Shown piece by piece: positions 17,907 to 27,580 of a stretch of 64,000 nucleotides of DNA (position 1 is the first letter of the stretch; each line of letters starts with the position of its first letter). The translations under genes were made by a program, and so were the position numbers. The notes beneath the pieces are model-generated. The model was not told the origin of the DNA. It made no database searches and saw only the letters and a program-made list of their open reading frames with translations. Origin of the DNA: Flavobacterium humidisoli (GTDB lineage: Bacteria; Bacteroidota; Bacteroidia; Flavobacteriales; Flavobacteriaceae); the NCBI RefSeq assembly GCF_023272795.1, contig NZ_CP096829.1, forward strand, positions 3,720,001-3,784,000, given 5' to 3'.

Positions 17907-19631
17907 TCACTCGACAATACTAGAAGAAGCCTTAATCTCAAAATCAGCATATTGCCAAGCATGATCAAAAGAGCTCTTAATTTTTAAAGCTTCTTTTTCT
18001 TTTTTCTGTAGTGTTAGAGAATTATAAAGTCCGATTAAGGCGAAGCCGTTTTTTGGAAGTGTTTGCAAATCTTGTCTGTAGATTTTTTCCGCTTCGGCAT
18101 ATTTTCCAGCTTTAAGCAAAACAGAGCCTAAATAGTGTCTTACGGAGAAAAACCAATCTGGCGGTTCGTTGTAATTTAAACGGTCTTCTATTTCTATAGC
18201 TTTATTCAAAAAGACAATTGCTTTATCTAAATTATTCTTTTTTGCTTCAACTCCTGCTGAAAGAACGTTATTGGCAATCTGAACCAAATCGTACGTTGTA
18301 TTGATATTCCAAATGGTAACATCTTTTAAGGTTTTGTCTTTTGCTAATTCATTAAGAGAAGTAAGCTGTTTTTCAGCATTCGCAATATCATTTTTCCCAA
18401 GATATGCCATTCCTTTTGCGTAATGCCAGATTGCAGTTGGATAAATGAGATCTTTTTCGGGTTGTGGAATTTCCATAATCTTTTCCCACATCGAAAATTT
18501 TACAGCTATGTAATACGGAATACTGTAATAATGCTGTAAAGTTCCCCAGCCAGCTTCACGCATAATTGTAGGAGACATATGTTTCTGCAATATCAAGGAA
18601 GATTTCCAAGCCAATTGCGATTTTCCTTCTAAAGCTGCAGTTGCCGTTAAAAAATGATAATTGTGCGGATAATAGGCAAGTGGATAAGCACCTTGCGCAT
18701 TACAAGCAGTCGAGTAAAGGCTATCAATTTTAATAGCTTCAATGTTGGAAAGCGTGCCTTCGTGATAATCTCCTGTACGAATGTAAATATGAGAAGGCAT
18801 ATGAACCAAATGCCCAGAACCGGGAACTAAAGTTTCTAGTAATTTGGCACTTTTGAGTCCGTTTTCTGGATGAGAAGATGCTTCAACGGCATGAACTAAA
18901 AAATGATGCGCACCAGGATGTTCCGGATTTTTTTTAATCAATTCGTTTAAAACAGTCAATATTTGCGGTGTCCATTTTTTGGGAACGTAGGTCTCTTTTT
19001 CGTATAAATCCCACGGATGCAAATTCATTAGAGATTCGGCATAAAGTGCTCCAACATCTGGATCGGATGAAAATTTAAGATAAACCTTTTTCATTGCAGC
19101 GGCATAAGCGGTATCTAATGGTTTTCTGTCCTCAGGAGGGTTTTTAGCGTAACGTACAGACAGCGCATTAATCATAGCAATTTCTTTTGGAGTGCATTTC
19201 GCAGAAAGTTTTTTAGCTTTTTGAACAGCATCATAAGCACGCTGAAAATTATCTTCTTCCATTCCCGCATTGTAATTCGGACCTAAAACATACGCAAAAC
19301 CCCAATACGCCATTGCGCAATTCGGATCTAAACGCGAAGCTTCGTAAAATGATCTTGCGGCTTCGGCATGATTAAATCCGTATGCGAGCATCATTCCTTG
19401 ATTGAAATATTCCTGCGCTTCTGGATTGTTAGTGGAAATTTTAAACGAAATGCCTTCAAGTCCTTTAAACTTTGGTGCTTTTTTGTTTTGCGTATACCAA
19501 TCTTTGTCATTCGTTTTCGGAATGTAGCAGCCTTGTGTAGCGCTCACTTTAACAGATTTAGGTTCTGTGTTTTTTTCTTTACAGGAAACAAAAAGAAGGA
19601 AAACAGCAATTAGGAAGTAATTATATTTCAT
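17907..19631 (-). CDS. TPR-repeat lipoprotein
   Basis: 574 residues. The lipoprotein signal is MKYNYFLIAVFLLFVSCKEKN (Cys17). Tetratricopeptide-like units are clear at about 78-115 (AQEYFNQGMMLAYGFNHAEA, SRLDPNCAMAYWGFA) and again near the C-terminus (LLKAGKYAEAEKIYRQDLQ). A central segment has conserved His-rich pieces (PGAHHFLVHAVEAS, MPSHIYIRTGDYHEG). The protein should sit on the cell envelope. The pattern occurs in uncharacterised TPR proteins of many phyla; no enzymatic role is established. Monocistronic as far as can be seen. Confidence 0.85.
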   Translation of the reverse strand: MKYNYFLIAVFLLFVSCKEKNTEPKSVKVSATQGCYIPKTNDKDWYTQNKKAPKFKGLEGISFKISTNNPEAQEYFNQGMMLAYGFNHAEAARSFYEASRLDPNCAMAYWGFAYVLGPNYNAGMEEDNFQRAYDAVQKAKKLSAKCTPKEIAMINALSVRYAKNPPEDRKPLDTAYAAAMKKVYLKFSSDPDVGALYAESLMNLHPWDLYEKETYVPKKWTPQILTVLNELIKKNPEHPGAHHFLVHAVEASSHPENGLKSAKLLETLVPGSGHLVHMPSHIYIRTGDYHEGTLSNIEAIKIDSLYSTACNAQGAYPLAYYPHNYHFLTATAALEGKSQLAWKSSLILQKHMSPTIMREAGWGTLQHYYSIPYYIAVKFSMWEKIMEIPQPEKDLIYPTAIWHYAKGMAYLGKNDIANAEKQLTSLNELAKDKTLKDVTIWNINTTYDLVQIANNVLSAGVEAKKNNLDKAIVFLNKAIEIEDRLNYNEPPDWFFSVRHYLGSVLLKAGKYAEAEKIYRQDLQTLPKNGFALIGLYNSLTLQKKEKEALKIKSSFDHAWQYADFEIKASSSIVE

Positions 19632-19806
19632 TGCAAAAAAAGATTTGAAATTATATAATCAGTATATAAGTCTGCCAGGAGAGAATAGCCAATAAATTGA
19701 ATCGGAGAGTATTAAACAAAATTAAATAAAAAACGAATATCTTTTGTTTAAATAATTGGTTTTTAGTTTTTTATGTTTTTATATGAATTGCTTTGACAAA
19801 AAAAGT

Positions 19807-19880
19807 CCTCCCGCAGATTTCGCAGATTCAGCAGATATTTTTTAAAATTTAATCTGCCAGATCTGCTAAATCTGCGAGAG
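19807..19880. repeat. Imperfect inverted repeat of the CGCAGATT family
   Basis: Left arm CCGCAGATTTCGCAGATTC and right arm ATCTGCTAAATCTGCGAGAG form a long imperfect hairpin. It is the same repeat family as the perfect inner palindrome at 53704-53781. It occupies most of the 323-bp gap between the TPR and pgl genes. Confidence 0.65.
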
Positions 19881-19896
19881 AAAAAAATAAAGACAA

Positions 19897-19929
19897 TAAA
19901 AAAGGTTTATACTGAAAAGCATAAACCTT
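19897..19929 (-). terminator. Terminator of the gnd-zwf-pgl operon
   Basis: Stem AAGGTTTAT/ATAAACCTT (19902-19910 with 19921-19929). On the minus strand it is followed by a T-run, and it lies 26 bp past the pgl stop. Confidence 0.85.
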
Positions 19930-19954
19930 AATTCTATAATGTAAAAACAATTTC

Positions 19955-20671
19955 TTAGTTTGTTCCCGCAGCAACTTTGTCTACTAAAAACAATAATTCA
20001 CCAGAAACCGGTTTAATCAATTGCATTGGGTATAATGTTGGATTGTATTCTCCAGTTGTCACTTCTTTCAAAGCGTTGATTTTCTTTTCTCCAAAAGCCA
20101 CCACCACAATTTTTTCCGCTTTATTAATTAACGGAGCTGTAAGCGTGATGCGATACATTTTTTGAGGAGCTAAATAATAAGCGTCAACCCATTTGGTTTG
20201 CTCTTCTAAAACGGCTTCACCTGGGAAAAGAGAAGCGGTGTGACCGTCATCTCCCATACCTAACAAAATCAGGTCAAATTTACCTTCTTCGCCTAAAACA
20301 GTTCTGATAGACTTTTCGTATTCGGCAGCGTAATCCTCTGGCGTAACGCCGTCTTTATACATTTCAAAAATGTTTTCTTGCGGAATAGGAACGTGGCTCA
20401 ATAACGTTGAATAAGACATTTTTGCATTACTCAAATCATCATTAAGCGGAACCCATCTTTCATCACCCCAAAAAATATAAACTTTGCTCCAGTCTATTTT
20501 GTTTTTATAAGCATCAGAAGCTAACAATTTGTAAATTCCAGCAGGAGAAGAACCTCCTGTAAGTACAGCTGTAAACTTGCCTTTTGCAGCAATTGCTTTT
20601 TGCGCAGATTCCACAAAAAGGTCTGCAGCTGTAGTGTTAATTTCTTCTGTATTATTATATATCTGTATCAT
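19955..20671 (-). CDS. pgl: 6-phosphogluconolactonase
   Basis: 238 residues of the DevB/SOL type. It hydrolyses 6-phosphogluconolactone to 6-phosphogluconate, the second step of the oxidative pentose-phosphate pathway. Signatures: LTGGSSPAGIYKLLA (phosphate binding), IFWGDERWVPL, and LGMGDDGHTASLFPG. Its start overlaps the zwf 3' end by 17 bp, implying translational coupling. Last gene of gnd-zwf-pgl. Confidence 0.96.
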   Translation of the reverse strand: MIQIYNNTEEINTTAADLFVESAQKAIAAKGKFTAVLTGGSSPAGIYKLLASDAYKNKIDWSKVYIFWGDERWVPLNDDLSNAKMSYSTLLSHVPIPQENIFEMYKDGVTPEDYAAEYEKSIRTVLGEEGKFDLILLGMGDDGHTASLFPGEAVLEEQTKWVDAYYLAPQKMYRITLTAPLINKAEKIVVVAFGEKKINALKEVTTGEYNPTLYPMQLIKPVSGELLFLVDKVAAGTN

Positions 20672-22184
20672 TTAAAACTTCTTCTTTTGTTTGTGTATTC
20701 GGAATCCATTTGTGGCCTTGACGTGCTAGCAATTCATCAGCTTCTTCAGGTCCCCAGCTTCCTGCTTTATAATTTGGGAAATTCTTTGGAGGCGTTGTTT
20801 TCCAAACTTGCTGAATCGTTTCAATTGCATCCCAAGCTTCTTCCACCTGATCCCAACGCATAAATAATGTAGGATCTCCCAATAATGCATCTGCAATTAA
20901 GGTTTCATAAGCTTCTGGTGACATTGTAGAACAAGAAAAATAATCAAAAACCATTTCTGCAGGTCTTAAGGACATGGATAAGCCAGGTTTCTTGGTCATA
21001 AACTGCAGTTTAATGTCCATTGAAGGCTGAATGTTGATAATCAATCTGTTTGGTGTCATGCCTTCTTTTCCATATGAGAATGAAGAATGTGGCACTGGTT
21101 TGAATTGAATAATGATCGAAGATTGTTTTTCTTCCATTCTTTTTCCTGAACGCAAGTAGAACGGAATTCCCTGCCATCTCCAGTTATCCAAATAGATTTT
21201 CATTGCTACATAAGTTTCTGTATTAGAATCTGGCGCAATGCCTTTATCTTGACGATAACCTGGAACGGGAACTCCTTTTATTTCTCCAGTATCATACTGG
21301 CCTCTTACGATATAATGATCAACTTCTTCTGGTTTAATACGGCGAATAGACTTTAAAACATCTGCTTTTCGATTACGAATGTCGTCAGCATTTAAAGAAG
21401 CAGGCGCTTCCATAGCCGTCATACATAAAATCTGGAACAAATGGTTCTGAATCATGTCTTTCAATGCTCCGACACCTTCATAGAAACCGCCTCGTTCTTC
21501 AACGCCGACCTCTTCAGCAACGGTAATTTGCACGAAATCAATAAAATTACGGCTCCATAAAGGCTCAAACATTGAGTTTCCAAAACGGAAAGCCAAAATA
21601 TTTTGAACAGTTTCTTTTCCTAAATAGTGATCGATTCTGTAAATCTGCTCTTCTTTGAAAGTCTGCGAAAGCATTTCATTCAACTCGATTGCAGAAGCTT
21701 TATCGTAACCAAAAGGTTTTTCGATAATAATACGATCTTGTTTCGGATTTGCAGCAAGTCCGATTTTCTTTATATTGCTTGAAATCGTTGAAATGAAAGA
21801 AGGCGTAATCGAAAGATAGAAAAGACGATTAGAACGTTCGCCAAAAGCAAGGTCAAAATTGTTTATTTTTTCGTTTAATCCAATGTACGATTCTTCTTTG
21901 TCGATATCAAGACTGTGGTAAGAGATGTGCGAAAGAAATTTTTCTGTTTCTGGATCATCAATTCCTTTTCTTCTTGAGAATAGATTTAAATTTTCTGCTA
22001 CATAAGCGCGAAAATCTTCATTGGTTTTTTCAGCTCTTCCAAGAGCAATAATCTGAAACTTTTCAGACATACGTCCGTCAAGGTACAGATTTTGGAAAGC
22101 GGGGAAGAGTTTTCTCTTTGCTAGATCTCCAGTTCCGCCAAAAATAACAATGATGGTTGGGTTCTTTAGTTTATTTTTAGTCAT
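20655..22184 (-). CDS. zwf: Glucose-6-phosphate 1-dehydrogenase
   Basis: 509 residues. It oxidises glucose-6-phosphate to the lactone, producing NADPH. Visible motifs: nucleotide-binding IFGGTGDLAKRKLFPAF, substrate-site RIDHYLGKETVQN, and IIEKPFG. Middle gene of the operon, 27 bp after gnd and overlapping pgl. The three enzymes give the whole oxidative branch of the pathway. Confidence 0.97.
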   Translation of the reverse strand: MTKNKLKNPTIIVIFGGTGDLAKRKLFPAFQNLYLDGRMSEKFQIIALGRAEKTNEDFRAYVAENLNLFSRRKGIDDPETEKFLSHISYHSLDIDKEESYIGLNEKINNFDLAFGERSNRLFYLSITPSFISTISSNIKKIGLAANPKQDRIIIEKPFGYDKASAIELNEMLSQTFKEEQIYRIDHYLGKETVQNILAFRFGNSMFEPLWSRNFIDFVQITVAEEVGVEERGGFYEGVGALKDMIQNHLFQILCMTAMEAPASLNADDIRNRKADVLKSIRRIKPEEVDHYIVRGQYDTGEIKGVPVPGYRQDKGIAPDSNTETYVAMKIYLDNWRWQGIPFYLRSGKRMEEKQSSIIIQFKPVPHSSFSYGKEGMTPNRLIINIQPSMDIKLQFMTKKPGLSMSLRPAEMVFDYFSCSTMSPEAYETLIADALLGDPTLFMRWDQVEEAWDAIETIQQVWKTTPPKNFPNYKAGSWGPEEADELLARQGHKWIPNTQTKEEVLNDTDI

Positions 22185-22211
22185 TGTGTGTAGTTGTGTT
22201 GCTTTAATTGT

Positions 22212-23621
22212 TTATTCAGCCCATTGTGTATGGAAAACGCCTTCTTTGTCGATACGCTCGTAAGTATGCGCTCCAAAATAATCACGCTGTGCCTGAATTA
22301 AATTAGTTGGAAGATTAGCAGATCTATAAGCATCAAAATAAGCTAATGAGTTCATTAATCCTGAAACAGGCAATCCTTTTTGAACTGCAAACTGTATCAC
22401 AGCTCTCATTCCTGCTTGGTTTTCTACTAATTTTGAAGCAATTCCGCCATCCAAAAGTAAATTTGGCAAATCTGATTTTGCTACGTATGCTTTTCTGAAA
22501 TCCTCTAAAATGGTAGCACGAATGATACATCCGCCTCGCCAGATTTTAGCAACCGTTTCCAGATTTAATCCGTAGTTGTATTCTTTAGAAGCCGTGTGAA
22601 GCTGTGCTAAACCTTGAGCGTAAGTCACCACGATAGAAAAATACAAAGCCGATTTTAAAGCCGCAATTGCTTCGCTTTGAGGAACATTCGTTCCATCGGC
22701 GTTCCAAACTAATTTTTTAGCCGCTTCAATTCTTTCTGGTTTTGTTTTAGACATATCACGCATGTTAACCGCTGCGTCGATTGTCGGAACTGGAACTTGT
22801 AGGTCCATTGCATTTTGCGAAGTCCATTTTCCTGTTCCTTTAGATCTTGCCCAATCGGAGATTTTGTTGATTAATTGTGTTCCGTCTTCATCCTTTTGTT
22901 TTAAGATGTTTCCAGTAATTTCAATCAAATAAGATCTTAAATCATCCGTCTGATTCCATTCAGCAAAAGTTTTCTGAATCGTTTCATCATCTAAGTTATA
23001 ACCTCTTTTCATTAAGTCATAAATCTCAGAAATCAACTGCATGATTCCGTATTCAATTCCGTTGTGAACCATTTTTACGTAGTTTCCAGCAGAACCATTT
23101 CCTAAATATTCAACGCAAGGTTCTCCATCCACTTTTGCTGCAATTGCCTCAAAAATAGGACGCAATCTTTCGTATGCTTTCTGATCTCCACCTGGCATCA
23201 TAGCAGGACCGAAACGCGCGCCTTTTTCTCCGCCCGAAATTCCCATTCCGAAGAAGTGGATTCCTTTTTCAGACAATTCAATGAATCTTCTGTCTGTATC
23301 TGTAAAATAAGTGTTTCCACCGTCAATAATGATGTCTCCTTTGTCTAAGTGTGGCAATAAACTAGCGATAGCGCTGTCAACAGGTTTTCCAGCAGGAACC
23401 AATAACATAATTGCTCTGGGCTGCTGAATAAGCTCTACAAAATGTTTTACATCTGTCGTCGCTTCAATAGTGTGGTCGGCATCGGCTTCTTGTTGAAGAG
23501 AATTGACTTTTTCAGTGTCTAAGTCTAAACCTGCAGCCGCAAAGTTATGGCTGGCGATATTTAAAAGTAAGTTACGGCCCATTACACCGAGTCCTACAAT
23601 TCCAAAATCAAATTTGCTCAT
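22212..23621 (-). CDS. gnd: 6-phosphogluconate dehydrogenase (decarboxylating)
   Basis: 469 residues from the ATG at 23621 (MSKFDFGIVGLGVMGRNLL). An upstream in-frame TTG at 23630 would add three residues and is less likely. The Rossmann motif GLGVMGRNL, GMGISGGEKGARFGPAMMPG and the catalytic-region sequence GNYVKMVHNGIEYGIMQL identify it. It oxidises and decarboxylates 6-phosphogluconate to ribulose-5-phosphate with NADPH formation. First gene of gnd-zwf-pgl; a 23-bp near-palindrome lies about 80 bp upstream. Confidence 0.97.
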   Translation of the reverse strand: MSKFDFGIVGLGVMGRNLLLNIASHNFAAAGLDLDTEKVNSLQQEADADHTIEATTDVKHFVELIQQPRAIMLLVPAGKPVDSAIASLLPHLDKGDIIIDGGNTYFTDTDRRFIELSEKGIHFFGMGISGGEKGARFGPAMMPGGDQKAYERLRPIFEAIAAKVDGEPCVEYLGNGSAGNYVKMVHNGIEYGIMQLISEIYDLMKRGYNLDDETIQKTFAEWNQTDDLRSYLIEITGNILKQKDEDGTQLINKISDWARSKGTGKWTSQNAMDLQVPVPTIDAAVNMRDMSKTKPERIEAAKKLVWNADGTNVPQSEAIAALKSALYFSIVVTYAQGLAQLHTASKEYNYGLNLETVAKIWRGGCIIRATILEDFRKAYVAKSDLPNLLLDGGIASKLVENQAGMRAVIQFAVQKGLPVSGLMNSLAYFDAYRSANLPTNLIQAQRDYFGAHTYERIDKEGVFHTQWAE

Positions 23622-23700
23622 AGTTTTCAATTAACTAAATTATTAGAAGAAATGTTTTGACAGCAAAAAGTAAGAGAAAGTATGGTAATTCTTTTTCATT

Positions 23701-23723
23701 CAATGTTTTGCTGCAAAACAATG
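23701..23723. promoter_or_regulatory. Candidate operator upstream of gnd-zwf-pgl
   Basis: Core TGTTTTGCTGCAAAACA (23704-23720) is symmetric apart from its central base. Extended to 23 bp, the arms differ at one position. It is in the 489-bp region between gnd and the surface-repeat gene, closer to gnd. It has the size and symmetry of a LacI- or Crp-like operator; the binder is unknown. Confidence 0.45.
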
Positions 23724-23999
23724 GTTATTTTAATCTTACATTTCAAAATGTAGAGCGCTAAGTTAGAGAAAAATGCTGAAAAATAAGGGGTAAAATAGTT
23801 CAGTTTTGGTCTTTATTGTGATACTTTTTATGTGTAAAAATTACGCTTATTATAATTGTTTCTAACCCTTTACACTACTAAAACGTTGTAATACTGGTAG
23901 TGCCAATTGCGGACGAGTTATATTGACAGTAATATACTATTTGTGAGAATAAAGAGTGAAAAAATAGAAAAATGTTTATTGAAAATATAGTATTTGAGG

Positions 24000-24007
24000 T
24001 AATTTTG
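24000..24007 (+). promoter_or_regulatory. -7 box upstream of the surface-repeat gene
   Basis: TAATTTTG fits TAnnTTTG, with a TTG about 17 bp further upstream (near 23980). It would give a leader of about 100 nt before the ATG at 24111. Confidence 0.5.
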
Positions 24008-24110
24008 GAAATGCAATCTTTAGTTTGTTAAAGTTTTAATTTTAATAACGAGTAATGATAAAAATCGAGCACACCAATAATCAAATTATACTAGAGTAAT
24101 TCCCTTTTAT

Positions 24111-25874
24111 ATGCCAAGTAATACAAAGTTTATTTTTGCAACCACTTTATTGATGCTTATTTCTAGTGTCTTTTTTAAAGTAAATGCACAATCACTATTA
24201 GAAAACGAAATCTCCGTTCACGCAGACCAAAAACCATTAGGGAATGTTTTGGATTTAATGGAAGAAAAAGGAAATTTTAGGTTTGCTTATTATGGCAAAT
24301 TAGCTGTGAAAGATAGCGTCGTTAGCATTCATGCCGATAATAATACCATAAAAGGAGTTTTAGATCAGTTGCTAGGTGCCAAATATGAATATAAAGAATC
24401 GCCAGGATATATTATTGTTCGTTATGCTCCTTTAGAATTGGCTCTTGTGTTAGAAAAAAACACTGTTATGAGTGACGGACAGCAAATTGTAATCGGTTAT
24501 ATTGTAGATACACAAACTAATAATCGTATTGAAAATGTGAGTGTATTAGAGAAGAATGCACTATTGTCTACATTAACCAATAAAGATGGTTTTTTTGAGC
24601 TTCGATTAAAAAATGCGCCTCAAGCTATAGAGCTTACAGCGGTTAAGGAGAATTATAAAACGGTAACGATGGTATTTCTTTCTGAAATTAAAATTCAGAT
24701 GGGAGACAAAAAAAATAAAACAGATTATATTGATGGAGATTTCACTGAAATTGAAAGATCAGGAATTGGCCGTTTCTTTATTTCTTCTAAACAAAAGATA
24801 CAAGCGCTCAATTTGGGAGGATTTATTTCTAAGGTTCCCTTACAGGCTTCTTTAATTCCGAGTATCAGCACTCGAGGAATGCTGAATACTCAAATTGTCA
24901 ATAATTTTTCGCTAAACATATTGGGAGGTTATAATGCTGGAGTTCGTGGATTAGAAATGGCCGGACTTTACAACATCAATCGTATGAATGTTGATGCGCT
25001 TCAAATGGCAGGAATATTCAATACTGTTGGAGGTTCTGTAAACGGAGTTCAGTTAGCCGGAATCTATAATAATGTTTTTGGCAATTTAAGAGGATTGCAG
25101 GTAAGCGGTATTCATAATAGTGTAAAAGGTTCGCAAGTTGGTTTGCAAATGGGCGGTATATATAACAATGTATATAAAGATTCTAAAGGGCTTCAAATTG
25201 CAGGAATCGGCAATACGGTAAAGGGTTCTCAGAACGGATTGCAGTTTTCTGGAATTTACAATATTGGAAGAGACACAGTGCGTGGCGCTCAAATTACGGG
25301 ACTTTTTAATTATGCTAAAGAATTAAACGGAGTCCAGTTTGGATTAGTAAACATTACCGATTCGCCGTCTGGTTATAGTTTTGGTTTGTTAAACTTTAAA
25401 AAAGGCGGTTACAAGAAGATCAGTATGACAACCAACGAAATCTCAGATATAAACCTTTCTGTAAAAACAGGAGATCATAAAATGTATACCATTTTGATGG
25501 CAGGAAGAAGCGATCGAAACGATGAAGAAAAACTATTTTCTTTCGGAATTGGACTAGGAAAGAACATTCCGTTAGGGAAACGTTTTACTTTTAATCCTGA
25601 ATTTAGCACGCAGTATCTTTATTTAGGAAATTGGGACATTTATAATTCCTTATCTAAATTCGATTCTTCTTTTTCTTTTCAATTATGTAAAGGCGTAGCG
25701 ATATCTGCAGGACCTTCTTTTAATTTGTATTGGTCTGAAAAACAAGATAAAAATGGCAACGCAAACACTTCGACATTTGTTCAAGATCGTACCAAACGTT
25801 ATAGTGTAATTAACAATAATAGCAAAGACATTCTGGGATGGATAGGATGGAGTTTTGGATTGACATTTTTTTAA
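24111..25874 (+). CDS. Exported STN / carboxypeptidase-regulatory protein with 16-residue surface repeats
   Basis: 587 residues. The signal peptide ends VNAQ (about residue 27). An STN-like secretin/TonB N-terminal domain covers about 30-105 (ISVHADQKPLGNVLDLMEEK). A carboxypeptidase-regulatory-like beta sandwich lies at about 125-195 (GYIVDTQTNNRIENVSVLE). From about 278 to 430 there are nine to ten copies of a 16-residue repeat with consensus xxGLQxAGIxNxVxGx (for example VNGVQLAGIYNNVFGN). The rest looks like outer-membrane beta strands and ends in Phe. The repeats resemble the LA_2272-type surface-repeat family. It lacks a TonB-dependent plug/barrel despite the STN domain, and no sigma/anti-sigma pair is adjacent. 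Role unknown. Confidence 0.8.
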   Translation: MPSNTKFIFATTLLMLISSVFFKVNAQSLLENEISVHADQKPLGNVLDLMEEKGNFRFAYYGKLAVKDSVVSIHADNNTIKGVLDQLLGAKYEYKESPGYIIVRYAPLELALVLEKNTVMSDGQQIVIGYIVDTQTNNRIENVSVLEKNALLSTLTNKDGFFELRLKNAPQAIELTAVKENYKTVTMVFLSEIKIQMGDKKNKTDYIDGDFTEIERSGIGRFFISSKQKIQALNLGGFISKVPLQASLIPSISTRGMLNTQIVNNFSLNILGGYNAGVRGLEMAGLYNINRMNVDALQMAGIFNTVGGSVNGVQLAGIYNNVFGNLRGLQVSGIHNSVKGSQVGLQMGGIYNNVYKDSKGLQIAGIGNTVKGSQNGLQFSGIYNIGRDTVRGAQITGLFNYAKELNGVQFGLVNITDSPSGYSFGLLNFKKGGYKKISMTTNEISDINLSVKTGDHKMYTILMAGRSDRNDEEKLFSFGIGLGKNIPLGKRFTFNPEFSTQYLYLGNWDIYNSLSKFDSSFSFQLCKGVAISAGPSFNLYWSEKQDKNGNANTSTFVQDRTKRYSVINNNSKDILGWIGWSFGLTFF

Positions 25875-25953
25875 GCTATGTTTTAGAAATTAGTTTCTTT
25901 CGTGGTTCTTTTAAAATAAAAAAATCTATATCTCTATGTGTTTAAAAGGACTT

Positions 25954-27030
25954 TTAAGGATAAATCATCAAAAACATAAAAGCAAATAAATTTACTAAAA
26001 GCACAACACCATAAACGATATTAGATTTTCCTTTACTTAAAGAAAGCATTACTGTAAAAACAGATAAAGCCAGCAGTACAATAGATTTAATATCAAGTCC
26101 TAAAACGATTGGCATATTCATAACAATGCAAACCGCCGCCACACTTGGAATCGTTAATCCGATACTGGCAAGAGCAGAACCTAAAGCCAAATTTAAACTC
26201 GTTTGTAATCTATTTTTTCGAGCTGCAATAATTGCTGCAATGGCTTCTGGCAGTAAAATGATAATGGCAATAATAACTCCTACAAGAGATTTCGGAAGAT
26301 TATAGCCAATAATAATCGTTTCAATAGTTGGCGACAGCGTTTTGGCCAATAAAACCACAATTCCTAAACTCACCAATAGAAAAACAAGACTCGTATAGAA
26401 TGTTTTATTATTAATTTCGATTGGATGTGTTTTAGATTCGTCCTCATTCGTAGTGTTGGTTAGAAAATATTGGCGATAACCTTTGGTTTGTGCGAACAAA
26501 AAAGAACTATAAATAACCAGACAGGCAATGGAAGCAAAAATGAGCTGAGGCGTTGAGTAATACGAACCGTGAACACTTTCTGTAAACGTAGGAAACACTA
26601 AAGTGAATACAATAATCGAAATAAGCGAAACCAAACCAATTGTTACCGAAGAAGTAGAGAAATTTTGTTCGTAATGTTTGATGCTTCCAATAAGAAGGCA
26701 CAATCCAATTATACCGTTCAGGATAAGCATGGTGGCGGCATAAACGGTGTCTCTGGCCAGAGAAGTGGCTTCAGAACCTTCAGAAAGCATTAAGGAAACA
26801 ATTATAGAAACTTCAATTACAGTAATAGAAATAGCCAAAATTATGGTTCCGTAAGGTTCTCCCACGCGCTCTGCAATGATTTCGGAGTGATGAACGGCAG
26901 ACATTACGCTAAGAATAAGCAATAAACTAGCAATAATCTGAAATAAACTGCTGTCGGCTATCAGTCCGCTAAATAAAAGAGCCCACGAAAGGATTGGAAT
27001 AATGATGGTCCACTGTAATAATTGTTTCAT
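25954..27030 (-). CDS. chaA: Calcium/proton antiporter, ChaA type
   Basis: 358 residues with ten to eleven membrane helices in two homologous halves. The first alpha repeat contains HHSEIIAERVGEPYGTIILA and ITVIEVSIIVSLM. The second contains LLPEAIAAIIAARKNRLQTSLNLALGSALASIG. These acidic motifs are those of the cation/Ca2+ exchanger superfamily, ChaA branch, which expels Ca2+ or Na+ in exchange for protons. Monocistronic. A CTATGTGTTTAAAA repeat fragment lies just after the stop (25934-25947). Confidence 0.88.
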   Translation of the reverse strand: MKQLLQWTIIIPILSWALLFSGLIADSSLFQIIASLLLILSVMSAVHHSEIIAERVGEPYGTIILAISITVIEVSIIVSLMLSEGSEATSLARDTVYAATMLILNGIIGLCLLIGSIKHYEQNFSTSSVTIGLVSLISIIVFTLVFPTFTESVHGSYYSTPQLIFASIACLVIYSSFLFAQTKGYRQYFLTNTTNEDESKTHPIEINNKTFYTSLVFLLVSLGIVVLLAKTLSPTIETIIIGYNLPKSLVGVIIAIIILLPEAIAAIIAARKNRLQTSLNLALGSALASIGLTIPSVAAVCIVMNMPIVLGLDIKSIVLLALSVFTVMLSLSKGKSNIVYGVVLLVNLFAFMFLMIYP

Positions 27031-27217
27031 TTTTTTGTAGTTTTTAAAATTTATACTGCCGATAGGGCCAACAGAATCGGCTTTTGCGTTTTTTGTAAGA
27101 TAGAACTTTTATAACTAAAAATGATGAAAAACTACATTTTTAAGTACTTTTTAAGTTTATTTGAGCGTGTTTTGACTCAAAAAGTGCATTTTACTGGAAA
27201 TGAAATTACTAGTTTAT

Positions 27218-27553
27218 TTAAGAGTTTCGAATAATTTCCTTTCGATGCGATTTTCCCCATTTGATCATTTCTTCGATTACCGGCCCAAATGATTTGCAAT
27301 ACGGCGTAGATTCATATTTAACCTGAATTTCGGCATCACGGTCTTCGGTTCTTTTGATCAGCATATTGATCTCCATTTCTTTGAGTTCTCTAGAAAGCAT
27401 GCGTGTCGTAATTCCTGGAATACTGCGTTCAATTTCCCTGAAACGATGATTTCCGTTGCAGATGGAGTTTATAATGGGCAGACGCCATTTACCGCCCAAA
27501 ACATGCAAAGTGTCTTGAAGCGCTTGTACTTCTTCTTTCTGATTTCTTTCCAT
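27218..27553 (-). CDS. HxlR-family winged-helix regulator
   Basis: 111 residues, typical HxlR length. Signature pieces: ALQDTLHVLGGKWRLPIINSI, FREIERSIPGITTRMLSRELK and YESTPYCKSFGPVIEEMIKWG. HxlR proteins bind DNA as dimers, and several sense aldehydes, quinones or other electrophiles. A cysteine at about 20 and another in TPYCK are candidates. Its promoter carries a sequence of 22 bp that is repeated exactly in the promoter of the SDR gene at 31910, so autoregulation and control of that SDR are likely. Confidence 0.92.
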   Translation of the reverse strand: MERNQKEEVQALQDTLHVLGGKWRLPIINSICNGNHRFREIERSIPGITTRMLSRELKEMEINMLIKRTEDRDAEIQVKYESTPYCKSFGPVIEEMIKWGKSHRKEIIRNS

Positions 27554-27580
27554 AACAAAGCAACATTAGTTTAGAAATTA

